Origin: Desulfovibrio cuneatus DSM 11391
Lineage (GTDB): Bacteria > Desulfobacterota > Desulfovibrionia > Desulfovibrionales > Desulfovibrionaceae
DNA length: 64,000 nt
Direction of reading: 5' to 3'
Assembly: GCF_000430005.1 (NCBI RefSeq)
Contig: NZ_AUCY01000016.1
Span: 1 to 64,000, forward strand
Of the stretch, positions 25,932-34,595 are shown piece after piece. The notes under the pieces were generated by a model that made no database searches, was not told the DNA's origin, and saw only the letters and a list, made by a program, of their open reading frames with translations. Within the stretch, counting starts at the first letter, position 1, and the number at the start of each line of letters is the position of its first letter. The position numbers and the translations under genes were made by a program.

Positions 25932-26020
25932 AAGGCACTCCTAGGTGTTTACAGTTGGTCAGCCAGAGCAGCATTTACTGGCAATAGGCCTATTTTATTA
26001 ACTAATTGTTGAAGTTCAGG

Positions 26021-26299
26021 CTATAAATCTTCCATTTCCTCATCAAACACGTCTCGCACAATGTCCATGGCCACCACATCCAGAATGGAGTCATCGTCTG
26101 TAGGGGTAAGCACAGGTAAATAGTCTTGCCCTTCGCTTAATGCCTGCCCGGCTTTATCGGTATACACCAGCACGCGTTCGCGCATGGCGTCCATAACAAC
26201 CTGTTCCTCATTTTCCAAGGCAGCAAGTACCCCTTCATAAGAAAGGCTTTCCAGGGCTTTACGTTGTTCTGCCTTAGCGGCCTCATACGCATTGGTCAT
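26021..26299 (-). CDS. small acidic hypothetical protein, 92 aa
   Basis: Start ATG 26299 with GGAGGAT 4 nt upstream. Alpha-helical first half (AYEAAKAEQRKALESLSYEG), acidic C-terminus ending DVFDEEMEDL. No motif recognised. It lies about 100 nt after cysE and 90 nt before the 210-residue acidic gene, so it is probably transcribed with them. Confidence 0.6.
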   Translation of the reverse strand: MTNAYEAAKAEQRKALESLSYEGVLAALENEEQVVMDAMRERVLVYTDKAGQALSEGQDYLPVLTPTDDDSILDVVAMDIVRDVFDEEMEDL

Positions 26300-26406
26300 A
26301 TATCCTCCACCCCATAGGGCAGTATTGCAAGGTTTTCAGGCCTGTTTGGGAAACGCTGCTGTATTCAGAACGCCTCAAGGAAACAAGCCAGCTCCAGAAA
26401 AATAGT

Positions 26407-27369
26407 CTAATTTGGTGATTTACCAACAATCTCTTCCGCCGCAGTAGGCTGGGTAGAGCGTTGCTGCACAATGCGTGAATGGGGGGGCACGCCGTGGGTA
26501 AGCCACACGTTACCACCAATGATACTGCCTGAACCAATGGTTATGCGCCCAAGAATGGTAGCACCAGCATACACGGTCACACCATCTTCCAGCACGGGGT
26601 GCCGGGGTTGGCCTTTCACCAATACACCTTGCTCATCCTTCTGGAAGGAAAGCGCCCCAAGGGTAACCCCCTGGTACAGGCGGCAACGCTTGCCCAGCAC
26701 ACAGGTTTCCCCAATGACCACCCCTGTGCCGTGGTCTATGAAAAATTCTTCACCAATAGTGGCACCGGGGTGAATATCAATACCTGTGCTACCGTGGCCC
26801 ATTTCACTGATAATGCGGGGAATAAGGGGCACTTCCAGGGAATACAGGGCGTGGGCAATGCGGTGGTGGGTAAGGGCGGCAATGGAAGGATAACAAAAAA
26901 TGGTTTCCGCAGGCGACTTGGCCGCCGGGTCACCTTCATAGGCGGCTTTCACATCGCTTGCCAACAGGTCGCGTATGGCGGGCAACTGTTCCATGAAACG
27001 TAAAGCACCTTCGTGGGCTTTATCTTCGCACCACTGGCACTCCACATTGGTGTCGTCGCACATAAAGCAGTAGCCGCGGTGAATTTGCTTTTTCAGCAGG
27101 CAAAAAATGGAATCCAGGTTTGCCGCCATGTGGTAACGCAGGGAATCGCCCACTACCCTGCCGCTTCCGTAATAGCCTGGAAACAGTGCAGCCCGCAGGC
27201 GGTCCATAAGTTCATGCAGCATTGCAAGGGAAGGCATGGAAACCGCCCCCTGCCCAGCAACAGGAATGGAGTAATGCGCCGCAGGACGGCACAGGGCTTC
27301 TGCCACAGAGGCAACCAAACGGCTGCTGGTAGCATTGGCCGCCAGTTCATGCAGTGATATTTCTTTCAT
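26407..27369 (-). CDS. cysE: serine O-acetyltransferase
   Basis: A 320-residue protein of the longer EpsC/SrpH-like type. The N-terminal 160 residues are helical. The C-terminal left-handed beta-helix has hexapeptide repeats: IDIHPGATIGEEFFIDHGTGVVIGETCVLGKRCRLYQGVTLGALS, then HPVLEDGVTVYAGATILGRITIGSGSIIGG. The catalytic histidines are in IDHGTGVVIGE and near EMGHGST. It acetylates serine with acetyl-CoA to O-acetylserine, the substrate for CysK, whose gene lies 57 nt upstream in the same operon. SD AAGGA is 8 nt before ATG 27369. Confidence 0.94.
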   Translation of the reverse strand: MKEISLHELAANATSSRLVASVAEALCRPAAHYSIPVAGQGAVSMPSLAMLHELMDRLRAALFPGYYGSGRVVGDSLRYHMAANLDSIFCLLKKQIHRGYCFMCDDTNVECQWCEDKAHEGALRFMEQLPAIRDLLASDVKAAYEGDPAAKSPAETIFCYPSIAALTHHRIAHALYSLEVPLIPRIISEMGHGSTGIDIHPGATIGEEFFIDHGTGVVIGETCVLGKRCRLYQGVTLGALSFQKDEQGVLVKGQPRHPVLEDGVTVYAGATILGRITIGSGSIIGGNVWLTHGVPPHSRIVQQRSTQPTAAEEIVGKSPN

Positions 27370-27425
27370 GCTTGTGTTCCTTATACAGCAACGCCACAGG
27401 CCGCTGTTCTTGGGCTACCTTCCGT

Positions 27426-28376
27426 TTATTCTGCCGCAGCAAACAACGCCGTGGAAAGATAGCGTTCTGCCGTATCGCACGCTATAAACACAATGCGCTT
27501 GCCCTTGTTTTCCGGCTGGCAGGCAAGATGCAGGGCGGCATGGGCCGCAGCACCGGCAGAAATGCCCGCGAAAATACCCTCTTCACGCATAAGCCGCCGG
27601 GCAGCCTGCACGGCCTGCGGGCCGGAAACACGAATAACGCCATCCAGCAGGGAAACATCCAAAGCCTGGGGCACAAACCCTGCCCCAATGCCCTGAATGG
27701 GGTGCGGCTGCGCCGAACCACCTGAAAGTACTGGCGATTCATCCGGCTCTACCCCAAAGGTGCGCACCATGGGGTTATGGGCCTTAAGCGCCCGGGCAAC
27801 CCCGGTAAAAGTGCCGCCAGTACCAATGCCAGCCACAAAAATATCAATTTTGCCCCCGGTGTCACGCCAAATTTCCTGCCCGGTGGTGCGTTCATGCATC
27901 AGCGGGCCTGCAAGGTTGGCAAACTGCTGCAGCAACACGGCACCTGGGTTGGCAGCGGCAATGCGCTCGGCTTCATTTACGGCCCCGGTCATACCGTGGG
28001 CTTTGGGGGTAAGCACCAGTTCTGCCCCCATGCCACGCAAAATGGCTTTGCGCTCTTCACTCATGCTTTCCGGCATGGTCAGCACCAGTCGGTAGCCCTT
28101 CACCGCAGCTACCACGGCAAGGCCAATGCCTGTGTTACCGCTGGTAGGTTCCACCACCATGTGGGGTGGGTTTGCATGGGGCACAAGCTGCCCGGCGTGC
28201 TCCGCGGCCTCAACCATGGCCAGGGCAAGGCGGTCTTTTACGGAAGAAGAAGGATTATAAAACTCCAGCTTGGCCAACACTTCTGCCCCGCACTCCGGCA
28301 GGGAAGCCGGAATGGCGTTTAGCCGAACCAAGGGGGTATTGCCAGTAAGGTTAAGTACTGAATTCGCTATCGTCAT
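27426..28376 (-). CDS. cysK: cysteine synthase A (O-acetylserine sulfhydrylase)
   Basis: 316 residues, PLP-dependent, making cysteine from O-acetylserine and sulfide. Motifs: LTGNTPLVRLN, the PLP lysine in NPSSSVKDRLAL, the substrate loop EPTSGNTGIGLA, GTGGTFTGVARAL for the PLP phosphate, and EPDESPVLSGG. Start ATG 28376 has AAGGAG 6 nt upstream; the frame extends further but overlaps PFKFB. The first 26 nt overlap the end of the PFKFB gene. In a sulfidogenic bacterium, sulfide supply makes this the main entry to cysteine. Confidence 0.95.
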   Translation of the reverse strand: MTIANSVLNLTGNTPLVRLNAIPASLPECGAEVLAKLEFYNPSSSVKDRLALAMVEAAEHAGQLVPHANPPHMVVEPTSGNTGIGLAVVAAVKGYRLVLTMPESMSEERKAILRGMGAELVLTPKAHGMTGAVNEAERIAAANPGAVLLQQFANLAGPLMHERTTGQEIWRDTGGKIDIFVAGIGTGGTFTGVARALKAHNPMVRTFGVEPDESPVLSGGSAQPHPIQGIGAGFVPQALDVSLLDGVIRVSGPQAVQAARRLMREEGIFAGISAGAAAHAALHLACQPENKGKRIVFIACDTAERYLSTALFAAAE

Positions 28377-29601
28377 GGTTTTCTCCTTGTGGGGCCATAA
28401 AGCGCACAAGTTCAAACAGTTTGCGTCTATGGGTTGCCTCGATATAATAATACTGGTTTTGTGGCACGTAAATATACGGCACATCTTTTGTATTACGGAA
28501 CACAAATAAGGAAAGGATCATACGGTTTACAGCTTGGTGCCCAATAACAAGCATACCTGGCTTGCCACCGGAAATAAACAAAGCCTTTCGCAAGCCCCGT
28601 TCTACCCGTTCGCACATGGTACTGTACCCTTCCCCTTGCGGATACACATAATGATATTTATCATGGTGCCGCGCAAGATATTCCTCGGGCATTTGCTCGC
28701 GAATGTCTTCATAGCGCATACTGTCGCAAATACCGGCATCAATTTCGTCCAGCTCTGGCAAACACACATGAATACATTCCGGGTGCATGGCCAGCACCGG
28801 GGCAGCCGTTTCCAGCGAACGTTTTCGACTGGAGGTAAACACATAAGCCAAATGCTTGCCACGAAACTGCTCCGCAAGGTTGTAGGCCTGCTCCATGCCA
28901 TGTTCCGTCAGGCTTGGGTCACCCCCAATGCGCCCTTCAAGGTTGAACACGCTCTCACCGTGCCGGGCAAGGTACATGCCGCGCACAAGGTCTGAAACCA
29001 CCACGTCGCGAATGTGCAGGTAATACGGAAGCTCAGCGGCATTATTTTCTGCCAGCACCTGGTTGCGCAATGTATCTACCCGCATGTAGTGCGCTTCGGA
29101 AGAAAGGGGGGAATAGATGCTGGAGTAATATTCAATGCGCTGCATAAAGCACCGCACCGCTTCTTCCTGGGAAAGGCTCGAAAATTCCGGCAACCTTGCC
29201 TTGCATTGCACCGTGGTGGCCAAAAGGTCATCATCATTATTGGCACATTCAATGAATAGCACCGGGGCTTCCGTAAGCAGTTCGCACAGGTGATCGCGCC
29301 GCTTGCGGCCCACATTGGTGCCATCCAGAATAGCCACCTCACCACCAGATTCCAGGAACTCTTTAGCGTGCAGGGCATTCATAACGGCCAAATCTTCACG
29401 CTGCTTGCGGCCTAGTTCGTTGTCAGGCCGGTAAAACTCCGGGTGGGAAGAAGACGGCCCTAGAAATTTTCTGCGCAATTCACCATTATTAAAAAGCTCT
29501 GTGGCAATGCCTTCCGCAATAAAGCCTTCTTTCAGGCGGTGGGCCAGGGTTGATTTGCCCCTGGCAGGCAACCCCACCATTACTATAAATAACCGCCTCA
29601 T
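28351..29601 (-). CDS. bifunctional PFK-2/FBPase-2-like protein (PFKFB type)
   Basis: A 416-residue protein with the eukaryotic PFKFB layout. The N-terminal kinase half has P-loop GLPARGKS (residues 10-17), NNGELRRK, the long segment PDNELGRKQREDLAV and LDGTNVGRKRR. The C-terminal histidine phosphatase half has LARHGESVFN (RHGE at 213-216), GDPSLTEHG, TSSRKRSLETA, the acidic LDEIDAGICD and VIGHQAVNR. In eukaryotes this makes and degrades fructose 2,6-bisphosphate, the regulator of glycolysis; the bacterial role is not established. Both active sites look intact. It heads the cysK-cysE operon by overlap. A MITE-like element lies upstream. Confidence 0.88.
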   Translation of the reverse strand: MRRLFIVMVGLPARGKSTLAHRLKEGFIAEGIATELFNNGELRRKFLGPSSSHPEFYRPDNELGRKQREDLAVMNALHAKEFLESGGEVAILDGTNVGRKRRDHLCELLTEAPVLFIECANNDDDLLATTVQCKARLPEFSSLSQEEAVRCFMQRIEYYSSIYSPLSSEAHYMRVDTLRNQVLAENNAAELPYYLHIRDVVVSDLVRGMYLARHGESVFNLEGRIGGDPSLTEHGMEQAYNLAEQFRGKHLAYVFTSSRKRSLETAAPVLAMHPECIHVCLPELDEIDAGICDSMRYEDIREQMPEEYLARHHDKYHYVYPQGEGYSTMCERVERGLRKALFISGGKPGMLVIGHQAVNRMILSLFVFRNTKDVPYIYVPQNQYYYIEATHRRKLFELVRFMAPQGENHDDSEFST

Positions 29602-29701
29602 AAGAACGCTCCTTGTGGTGCATGCCGTATGGCAGCACCCTTGTGTATTGGCAAATGGTTACCATTTGTGCCACCTGCGCCCGGCAACGTCAATGCCCTT
29701 C

Positions 29702-29850
29702 TAGAGCATTTTACCTTTGAAAAGTTGTATTAATTTTCCGTAATACACATGGGCAACTCAACATAACCCAAGGTGATAATAGAATAAAACGACACGCTTC
29801 GCGAGTGTCCGCTGCGCGTCCACAGAGCATTTCACAGTTGAAATGCTCTA
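29702..29850. repeat. family-2 MITE-like element, copy 3 (149 bp)
   Basis: Ends TAGAGCATTTTACCTTTGAA (from 29702) and TTTCACAGTTGAAATGCTCT (to 29850) are inverted repeats of each other. The right part (GAATAAAACGACACGC, GAGTGTCCGCTGCGCGTCC) is the reverse complement of the left part of copy 1. It lies in the 350-nt gap between obg and PFKFB, where I see no gene. Confidence 0.75.
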
Positions 29851-29951
29851 ACCAAAAAGAACGGGGAGGAACCACACGGTTTCTCCCCATTCTGCAAACT
29901 GTATGTTACATGGCATGCTACGGATACAGGCAAGGCTCAAAGGCCCAAAGA

Positions 29952-31109
29952 CTATTCCAATTCGCGGGTATAAAACACCTGGATGTCGCATGTGGATTCA
30001 TCAAATTCATCGTCATCCTTTACTATTTCCGCTTCGCCTACCAAGCCGGGCAGTTTTGGTATTTTCCCGGCATATTCACCACGCGGTTCATGCAACGTAG
30101 TGCTGGCGTGCACTTCCCACATACGCTCGGTAAGGGGCTCAATGCCTTCCCCGGTAAGAGCGGAAATAAAGAATATTTCCCGCCCTGCTGCCGCGGCCTG
30201 TTCATGTAAAGTGGCAAGGCGTTCCGGCGTGGCAAGGTCAATTTTATTCACCACTTCTATTTGCTGGCGGGTGGTAAGTTCCGGGTCGAACAATTCAAGC
30301 TCGGTATTAATCAAATCAAAGGGCGCAAACGGATCGTCTTCTGGCATATCTTCCACACTGGCAATGTGTACAAGAAAGCGTGCGCGCTCCACATGCTTCA
30401 AAAACCGGTGCCCCAGGCCATAGCCTGTGTGCGCCCCTTCCACAAGGCCGGGTATGTCGGCAATGATCATGCGCCTATCATAGCTGCCGTCGTGCAGCAT
30501 AACGCCCAAGTTTGGCTCTATGGTGGTGAAGGGGTAGTTTGCTATTTTAGGGCGAGCAGCGGAAACAGCTGCAATAAAGGTGGACTTTCCGGCATTGGGC
30601 AAGCCAAGCAGCCCGCAATCGGCAAGAATTTTCAACTCCACCGCAAGGGTAAGCTCTTCACATGGTTCCCCTGGTTGGGCAAACCGTGGAGCACGCATGG
30701 TGGCTGACTTAAAAAATTCGTTGCCCCGGCCACCGCGCCCGCCATTGGCAATAATTGCTTCCATGCCAGTTTCGGAAAGGTCGCACAGCAATTCAGAACG
30801 GGTACCTTGCGTAAAGCGAAATACCTGGCTGCCCACAGGCAGTTCAATAACCAGGTCATCCCCCTGGCGGCCGTTACACTGTGAACCCTGCCCCGGCTGG
30901 CCGTTTTGCGCTTCATATAAGCGCTTCAGGCGAAAATCGTACAGGGAGTGCAGCCGGTCGCTGGCGCGCAGAATAACGTCACCGCCCTTGCCACCATCGC
31001 CACCATCCGGGCCACCCCTGGGAACAAATTTTTCACGGCGGAAAGAAACACACCCGTGCCCGCCTTTGCCTGAACGCACTGTTATGACGGCTTCGTCCAC
31101 AAAACGCAT
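29952..31109 (-). CDS. obgE: Obg/CgtA ribosome-associated GTPase
   Basis: 385 residues, essential GTPase in 50S maturation and stress response. Residues 1-158 form the glycine-rich Obg fold (VITVRSGKGGHGCVSFRREK, GGPDGGDGGKGGDVIL). The G domain has G1 GLPNAGKST, G2 PFTTIEPN, G3 DIPGL and G4 NKID; G5 is near FISALTGEG. A short acidic C-terminal tail follows (DDDEFDESTCDIQ). ATG 31109 gives the exact conserved start MRFVDEAVITV; the upstream frame to 31211 is not used. It follows rplU and rpmA, the usual bacterial arrangement. Confidence 0.96.
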   Translation of the reverse strand: MRFVDEAVITVRSGKGGHGCVSFRREKFVPRGGPDGGDGGKGGDVILRASDRLHSLYDFRLKRLYEAQNGQPGQGSQCNGRQGDDLVIELPVGSQVFRFTQGTRSELLCDLSETGMEAIIANGGRGGRGNEFFKSATMRAPRFAQPGEPCEELTLAVELKILADCGLLGLPNAGKSTFIAAVSAARPKIANYPFTTIEPNLGVMLHDGSYDRRMIIADIPGLVEGAHTGYGLGHRFLKHVERARFLVHIASVEDMPEDDPFAPFDLINTELELFDPELTTRQQIEVVNKIDLATPERLATLHEQAAAAGREIFFISALTGEGIEPLTERMWEVHASTTLHEPRGEYAGKIPKLPGLVGEAEIVKDDDEFDESTCDIQVFYTRELE

Positions 31110-31203
31110 AATATACCTGCTCTGGATTTTTTCGCTATAAAAAAGCGATTTGCAGGAAAGGCCTGCACCACATACTTTTTCAAAGCGCGGTTTACCATCC
31201 GCA

Positions 31204-31241
31204 CAGAGCATTTCGACAGTTTTAGCGTAGAAACACTCTTA
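31204..31241. repeat. family-2 fragment, copy 4
   Basis: AGAGCATTTCGACAGTTTTA at the left, with an inexact inverted ACACTCTTA at the right. Only the ends of the MITE-like element appear to be present. Confidence 0.4.
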
Positions 31242-31252
31242 TAAAAAGAAAA

Positions 31253-31281
31253 GGGCAAAAGCGGCCAACCCGCCTTTGCCC
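31253..31281 (-). terminator. terminator after rpmA
   Basis: GGGCAAAAGCGG pairs imperfectly with CCGCCTTTGCCC. On the minus strand the stem is followed by TTTTCTTTTT. It lies between rpmA and obg, so obg expression would need read-through or its own promoter. Confidence 0.7.
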
Positions 31282-31303
31282 AAAAAGTACCGCTTATCAG
31301 CGC

Positions 31304-31573
31304 TTATGCACTGACAGGAATAACATGAACGCGGGTTTTAACCCGGTTCTTGCGAACATACTTTTCAAACTTTACCACGCCATCGCAGGTGGCAAAAATG
31401 GTAAAATCGCGGCCAAGGCCTACGTTGGTGCCAGGGTGTACTTTTGTACCCAACTGGCGCACAATGATGTTTCCAGCCAATACAGCCTGCCCACCGAAAC
31501 GCTTGATGCCCCGGCGCTGGCCAATACTGTCGCGACCGTTACGTGAACTGCCGCCCGCTTTTTTAGTTGCCAT
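31304..31573 (-). CDS. rpmA: 50S ribosomal protein L27
   Basis: 89 residues with the standard start [20 protein letters not shown] and [25 protein letters not shown], which places the N-terminus near the peptidyl transferase centre. No cleavable N-terminal extension of the Firmicutes type. It follows rplU by 26 nt, with SD AGGAG before ATG 31573. Confidence 0.98.
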   Translation of the reverse strand: MATKKAGGSSRNGRDSIGQRRGIKRFGGQAVLAGNIIVRQLGTKVHPGTNVGLGRDFTIFATCDGVVKFEKYVRKNRVKTRVHVIPVSA

Positions 31574-31599
31574 GGTTCAACTCCTGAAAAAGGGTCGAG

Positions 31600-31908
31600 T
31601 TACGCCGTGATGGACGTGACTTTGATGGTCGTGTAGTTCTGACGGTGGCCCTGCATCCGACGCGAATCGTTGCGGCGCCATTTTTTGAAAACGCGAATTT
31701 TTTCGCCGCGTCCGTGCTCCAGCACTTCAGCGGTGACTTTGGCACCCGACACATATGGGGCACCCACAGACAGCGAACCGCCGCCGAGCATAAGCACTTT
31801 TTCAATGGTCACAGCATTGCCCACTTCGGCTTCAATGCTTGCCACTTGCAGTTTAGTGCCTTCCTCAACACGGTATTGCTTGCCACCAGTTTCAATGATT
31901 GCGTACAT
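31600..31908 (-). CDS. rplU: 50S ribosomal protein L21
   Basis: 102 residues beginning MYAIIETGGKQYRVEEGTKL, with RVFKKWRRNDSRRMQGHRQN near the end, the 23S rRNA-binding loop. ATG 31908 is preceded by GGAGG. The frame extends to 32202, but the protein family starts here. Confidence 0.98.
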   Translation of the reverse strand: MYAIIETGGKQYRVEEGTKLQVASIEAEVGNAVTIEKVLMLGGGSLSVGAPYVSGAKVTAEVLEHGRGEKIRVFKKWRRNDSRRMQGHRQNYTTIKVTSITA

Positions 31909-31938
31909 GCAGTTAACCTCCGGAAAATGCGAAAAGAG

Positions 31939-31968
31939 CTTGTAGCTCAAGTTGCGTGAAAAAGTCAA
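31939..31968 (-). promoter_or_regulatory. probable sigma-70 promoter of rplU-rpmA
   Basis: On the minus strand: TTGACT (31968-31963), 18-nt spacer, TACAAG (31944-31939), preceded by a T-rich upstream stretch. The expected start would leave a leader of about 25-30 nt before rplU. The rest of 31969-32296 holds a short ACGGC/GCCGT hairpin with a T-run and nothing else I can assign. Confidence 0.5.
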
Positions 31969-32296
31969 GAAAAAAAGCACGGCAATAAAAAAGCCGTAAG
32001 CCTTTGCCGCACTATGAGGCTGCAACACAACCACAAAAGACAAAGGGACATCTGCACCACAAATGTCAGGCAGCCACATACGCAAATTCTGTGGCACAAC
32101 ACCTGTGGTGGGGTATAAACGCTTTCTGCCAGGGGCGCAAAAAGAAAAAAACTCCCCAGGGTGAATATACACCTGCCCCATGCTTGTTACACGAGACAAC
32201 AAGAAAGGCTAATACCATTTAGGAGTTACCCAAACAGCCAAAAAGAACATTTTGGCAAGGGGGCCTACCTGCGCAACTTTTACGCATGGTATCTGC

Positions 32297-32434
32297 TTAG
32301 TGGTGCATATGCTCCGCACGGGAAATACGCTTAAAAGCCATATACATGATCCACACAAAGTAAATGCCAATCAGGCTTACTCCCACCACAGCATCTGGGG
32401 CAAAAGAAAGCTTGGAAACAAACAAACTCCACAT
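32297..32434 (-). CDS. small single-span membrane protein, 45 aa
   Basis: MWSLFVSKLSFAPDAVVGVS followed by a hydrophobic span (about residues 16-34) and a basic, His-rich tail FKRISRAEHMHH. ATG 32434 has GGAGGAAG 5-6 nt upstream, a much better start than the frame open to 32488. No similarity is recognised; size and tail would suit a small subunit or regulator of a membrane complex. It lies divergently upstream of the ATP synthase genes. Confidence 0.6.
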   Translation of the reverse strand: MWSLFVSKLSFAPDAVVGVSLIGIYFVWIMYMAFKRISRAEHMHH

Positions 32435-32585
32435 GGCGCTTCCTCCGGTATAAGTATGTATCCGTGAATTGATAGGCCTGAACAACAAAAAAAGTCAAGC
32501 ATTTTCCGTTTACAGCAACAAAAATATACTATTTTTTCGACCACATGCTATTGACTAACAGAAAGAAGGTATGCTAGAGGACAAC

Positions 32586-32602
32586 TTGTGAACAATTGCA
32601 CG
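32586..32602 (+). promoter_or_regulatory. possible Rex operator upstream of atpZ
   Basis: TTGTGAACAATTGCACG has one perfect half-site (TTGTGAA) of the Rex consensus TTGTGAA-N4-6-TTCACAA and a degenerate second half (TTGCAC). It lies 45 nt before atpZ, in a unit that ends with rex itself. Rex proteins of this group are known to control energy metabolism genes. Weak by sequence alone. Confidence 0.35.
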
Positions 32603-32646
32603 TAATAGAACGGGCTCAGTTCATTTACATGCAACAGGATGCCGAT

Positions 32647-32931
32647 ATGTTCTTCCAACGCCTTTTCGGCATTACCGACAAAAGCTACCTTAATGCTCTT
32701 TCCAGGGCAGGCAGCATTGGCCTGCATATGGTCAGCGGAATAGCAGTTGGTGCTCTCATGGGTTATGGTATTGACCAGTGGCTGGACACAAAGCCTTGGG
32801 GAACTGGCATTTTTTTGATATTCGGCATTATTGCCGGCTTCAAAAACGTATACCTGGACACCAAACGACTGGTCATTTCACAGGAAGAAGAAGACAAGAA
32901 TGCTGGCACCCCTCAAAAAAAGAATAAATAA
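32647..32931 (+). CDS. atpZ: AtpZ/AtpI-family protein
   Basis: 94 residues from ATG 32647 (CAGGA about 7 nt upstream); starts at 32596 or 32629 are possible. Two membrane spans: about residues 24-44 (GLHMVSGIAVGALMGYGIDQ) and 50-68 (GTGIFLIFGIIAGFKNVY). The pattern GxxxGxxxD...F.I.G...G..N is typical of AtpZ/AtpI partners of the F-type ATPase, suggested to help assembly or Mg handling. The downstream gene overlaps its end by 32 nt. Confidence 0.8.
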   Translation: MFFQRLFGITDKSYLNALSRAGSIGLHMVSGIAVGALMGYGIDQWLDTKPWGTGIFLIFGIIAGFKNVYLDTKRLVISQEEEDKNAGTPQKKNK

Positions 32932-33325
32932 AGAGCTGTTTGCCCGCGGCGTGCACAACCCCTCCATACGGGAACTGCTTTTTGCCTGCATTGTTGTGAC
33001 TGGTTTAAGCGTGGGCCTTGGGCTGCTGTTGCTTCCACTTGGCCACTGGCCATTTTATTTTGGCGTGGGTGCCACCCTAGCCACCACAAATTTCTGGTAT
33101 TTGGCAAAAAGCGCACAGCACAATGTGAGCAGGTCATTTTCCCCTGCCATTATTATGCTTTTTCTCTTTGGCTTTACTGCCCGGCTCTGCCTTACGGGCA
33201 TTGCCCTGTTCTTGCTCATTGTTCGGTGGGGTGCCCCTGTGGCGCCACTTGCCGCCGGGCTGGCCTGCTCAGTTACTGTCATTACTGTGTGGGGCCTTAT
33301 GCAGCTCGCCCGCAACCCTAGTTAA
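32900..33325 (+). CDS. atpI: ATP synthase subunit I
   Basis: 141 residues, start ATG 32900 inside atpZ. Four hydrophobic segments: [58 protein letters not shown] and [20 protein letters not shown]. The layout matches the AtpI/UncI family, which acts as a chaperone for c-ring assembly. It ends 17 nt before atpB, forming one transcription unit. Confidence 0.8.
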   Translation: MLAPLKKRINKELFARGVHNPSIRELLFACIVVTGLSVGLGLLLLPLGHWPFYFGVGATLATTNFWYLAKSAQHNVSRSFSPAIIMLFLFGFTARLCLTGIALFLLIVRWGAPVAPLAAGLACSVTVITVWGLMQLARNPS

Positions 33326-33342
33326 GGAGGCTTGAATTCCCC

Positions 33343-34014
33343 ATGGACCAGATGCACCCACTTCTCTTTTCCCAATTCTTCGGGTTCAATGAAAGCAACA
33401 AGCACCTTTTCTACACATGGCTTGCCATGGCCATCCTGTTCAGCGTCGGGCTTATGCTCCGGGGCAGAATGCGCCTTGTGCCCACTGGCCTGCAAAACCT
33501 CTGTGAAGTGGTTATTGGGGGGCTGGAAGACTTTACTGTTGCCACGGTAGGCGAACAGGGCCGCAAAATTTTTGGCATTATTTGTGCCATTTTTCTGTTC
33601 ATTCTGGTGATGAACATTATGGGCCTTGTGCCTGGGTGCGACGCCCCCACAGCCAACATCAACACCACTGCCGCCATGGCTTTGACTGTTTTTGTTTATT
33701 ACAACTATGTTGGCCTGCGCCGCTGGGGCCCAGGATACATCAAACACTTCATGGGCCCCATGCTGCCCCTGGCTCCGCTAATGCTGCCAATAGAATTGGT
33801 TAGCCACTGTGCGCGCCCCCTTTCCCTTACACTGCGTCTTTTCGGAAACATTCGCGGCGAAGAAATCGTACTCATGCTCTTTTTCTTCATGGCCCCCGTG
33901 TTTTCCACAGTGCCTGTGTACTTCCTGTTCTTTATTGCAAAAAGCTTGCAGGCCTTCATTTTCTTTATGCTTACCATGATTTACCTGCAAGGTGCCATGG
34001 AGCACGCGCACTAG
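33343..34014 (+). CDS. atpB: F0F1 ATP synthase subunit a
   Basis: 223 residues, five to six membrane spans. The ion-channel helix contains the essential arginine in [21 protein letters not shown]; the earlier helix [20 protein letters not shown] precedes it. It forms the two half-channels against the c-ring. Length is at the short end of the family. SD AAGGAGG lies upstream of ATG 33343. No F1 genes follow, as in Desulfovibrio, where F0 and F1 are encoded apart. Confidence 0.95.
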   Translation: MDQMHPLLFSQFFGFNESNKHLFYTWLAMAILFSVGLMLRGRMRLVPTGLQNLCEVVIGGLEDFTVATVGEQGRKIFGIICAIFLFILVMNIMGLVPGCDAPTANINTTAAMALTVFVYYNYVGLRRWGPGYIKHFMGPMLPLAPLMLPIELVSHCARPLSLTLRLFGNIRGEEIVLMLFFFMAPVFSTVPVYFLFFIAKSLQAFIFFMLTMIYLQGAMEHAH

Positions 34015-34166
34015 ACCAGATTTACGTTGAGAAGTTACCCTCTCATCGTTCAAAACACGGTGAGGTGAACAAGCCAAAGCGAAGGCCCCGGCAGTACACC
34101 AAAACCAAACTTATGTGGGGAATGGTCTGAAAGAGACCACAACACTATAAATCGCAGGAGTATTCT

Positions 34167-34499
34167 ATGCGTAAATTGTTCACCACCCTTCTGGCCCTTG
34201 TTGGCATTTTCGCATTTGCCGGTATTGCCTTTGCCGCTGAAGGCAAAGCAGCCATGGACCCAGGCGCTCTTGGCACCACCTACATGGCAGCCGCCATTGG
34301 TATGGCCATTGCCGCTGCTGGTTGTGGCATTGCTCAGGGCATTGGCCTGAAAGCTGCCTGTGAAGGCACCGCACGCAACCCTGAAGCCGGTGGTAAACTG
34401 ATGGTTACCCTGATTCTGGGCCTCGCCTTCATTGAATCCCTTGCCATTTATTCTTTGGTTGTGAACCTCATCCTGCTGTTCATCAACCCCCTCGCCTAA
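34167..34499 (+). CDS. atpE: F0F1 ATP synthase subunit c, with N-terminal signal sequence
   Basis: 110 residues. Residues 1-23 ([20 protein letters not shown] plus AFA) look like a cleavable signal peptide. Two c-ring helices follow: [20 protein letters not shown] with the polar loop [11 protein letters not shown], and [20 protein letters not shown] with the ion-binding E90. Q57, E90, S91 and Y95 match positions used for Na+ binding in Ilyobacter-type c subunits (Q, ES, Y), although the residue two before E90 and the Thr of the motif differ. Hairpins follow the gene. Confidence 0.95.
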   Translation: MRKLFTTLLALVGIFAFAGIAFAAEGKAAMDPGALGTTYMAAAIGMAIAAAGCGIAQGIGLKAACEGTARNPEAGGKLMVTLILGLAFIESLAIYSLVVNLILLFINPLA

Positions 34500-34506
34500 G
34501 GAACCA

Positions 34507-34577
34507 TTGGGGGGCAAAACGCCCCCCAACCCCATGCATTAAAGCCTTGGGAAAACCGCTTGCGGCTTTCCCAAGGC
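34507..34577 (+). terminator. two consecutive hairpins between atpE and rex
   Basis: TTGGGGGGC (34507-34515) pairs with GCCCCCCAA (34521-34529); then GCCTTGGGAAA (34544-34554) with TTTCCCAAGGC (34567-34577). Neither has a long T-run. They may reduce transcription from the abundant atp mRNA into rex, or protect its 3' end. Confidence 0.65.
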
Positions 34578-34595
34578 CTTCTACCTACAATCATT

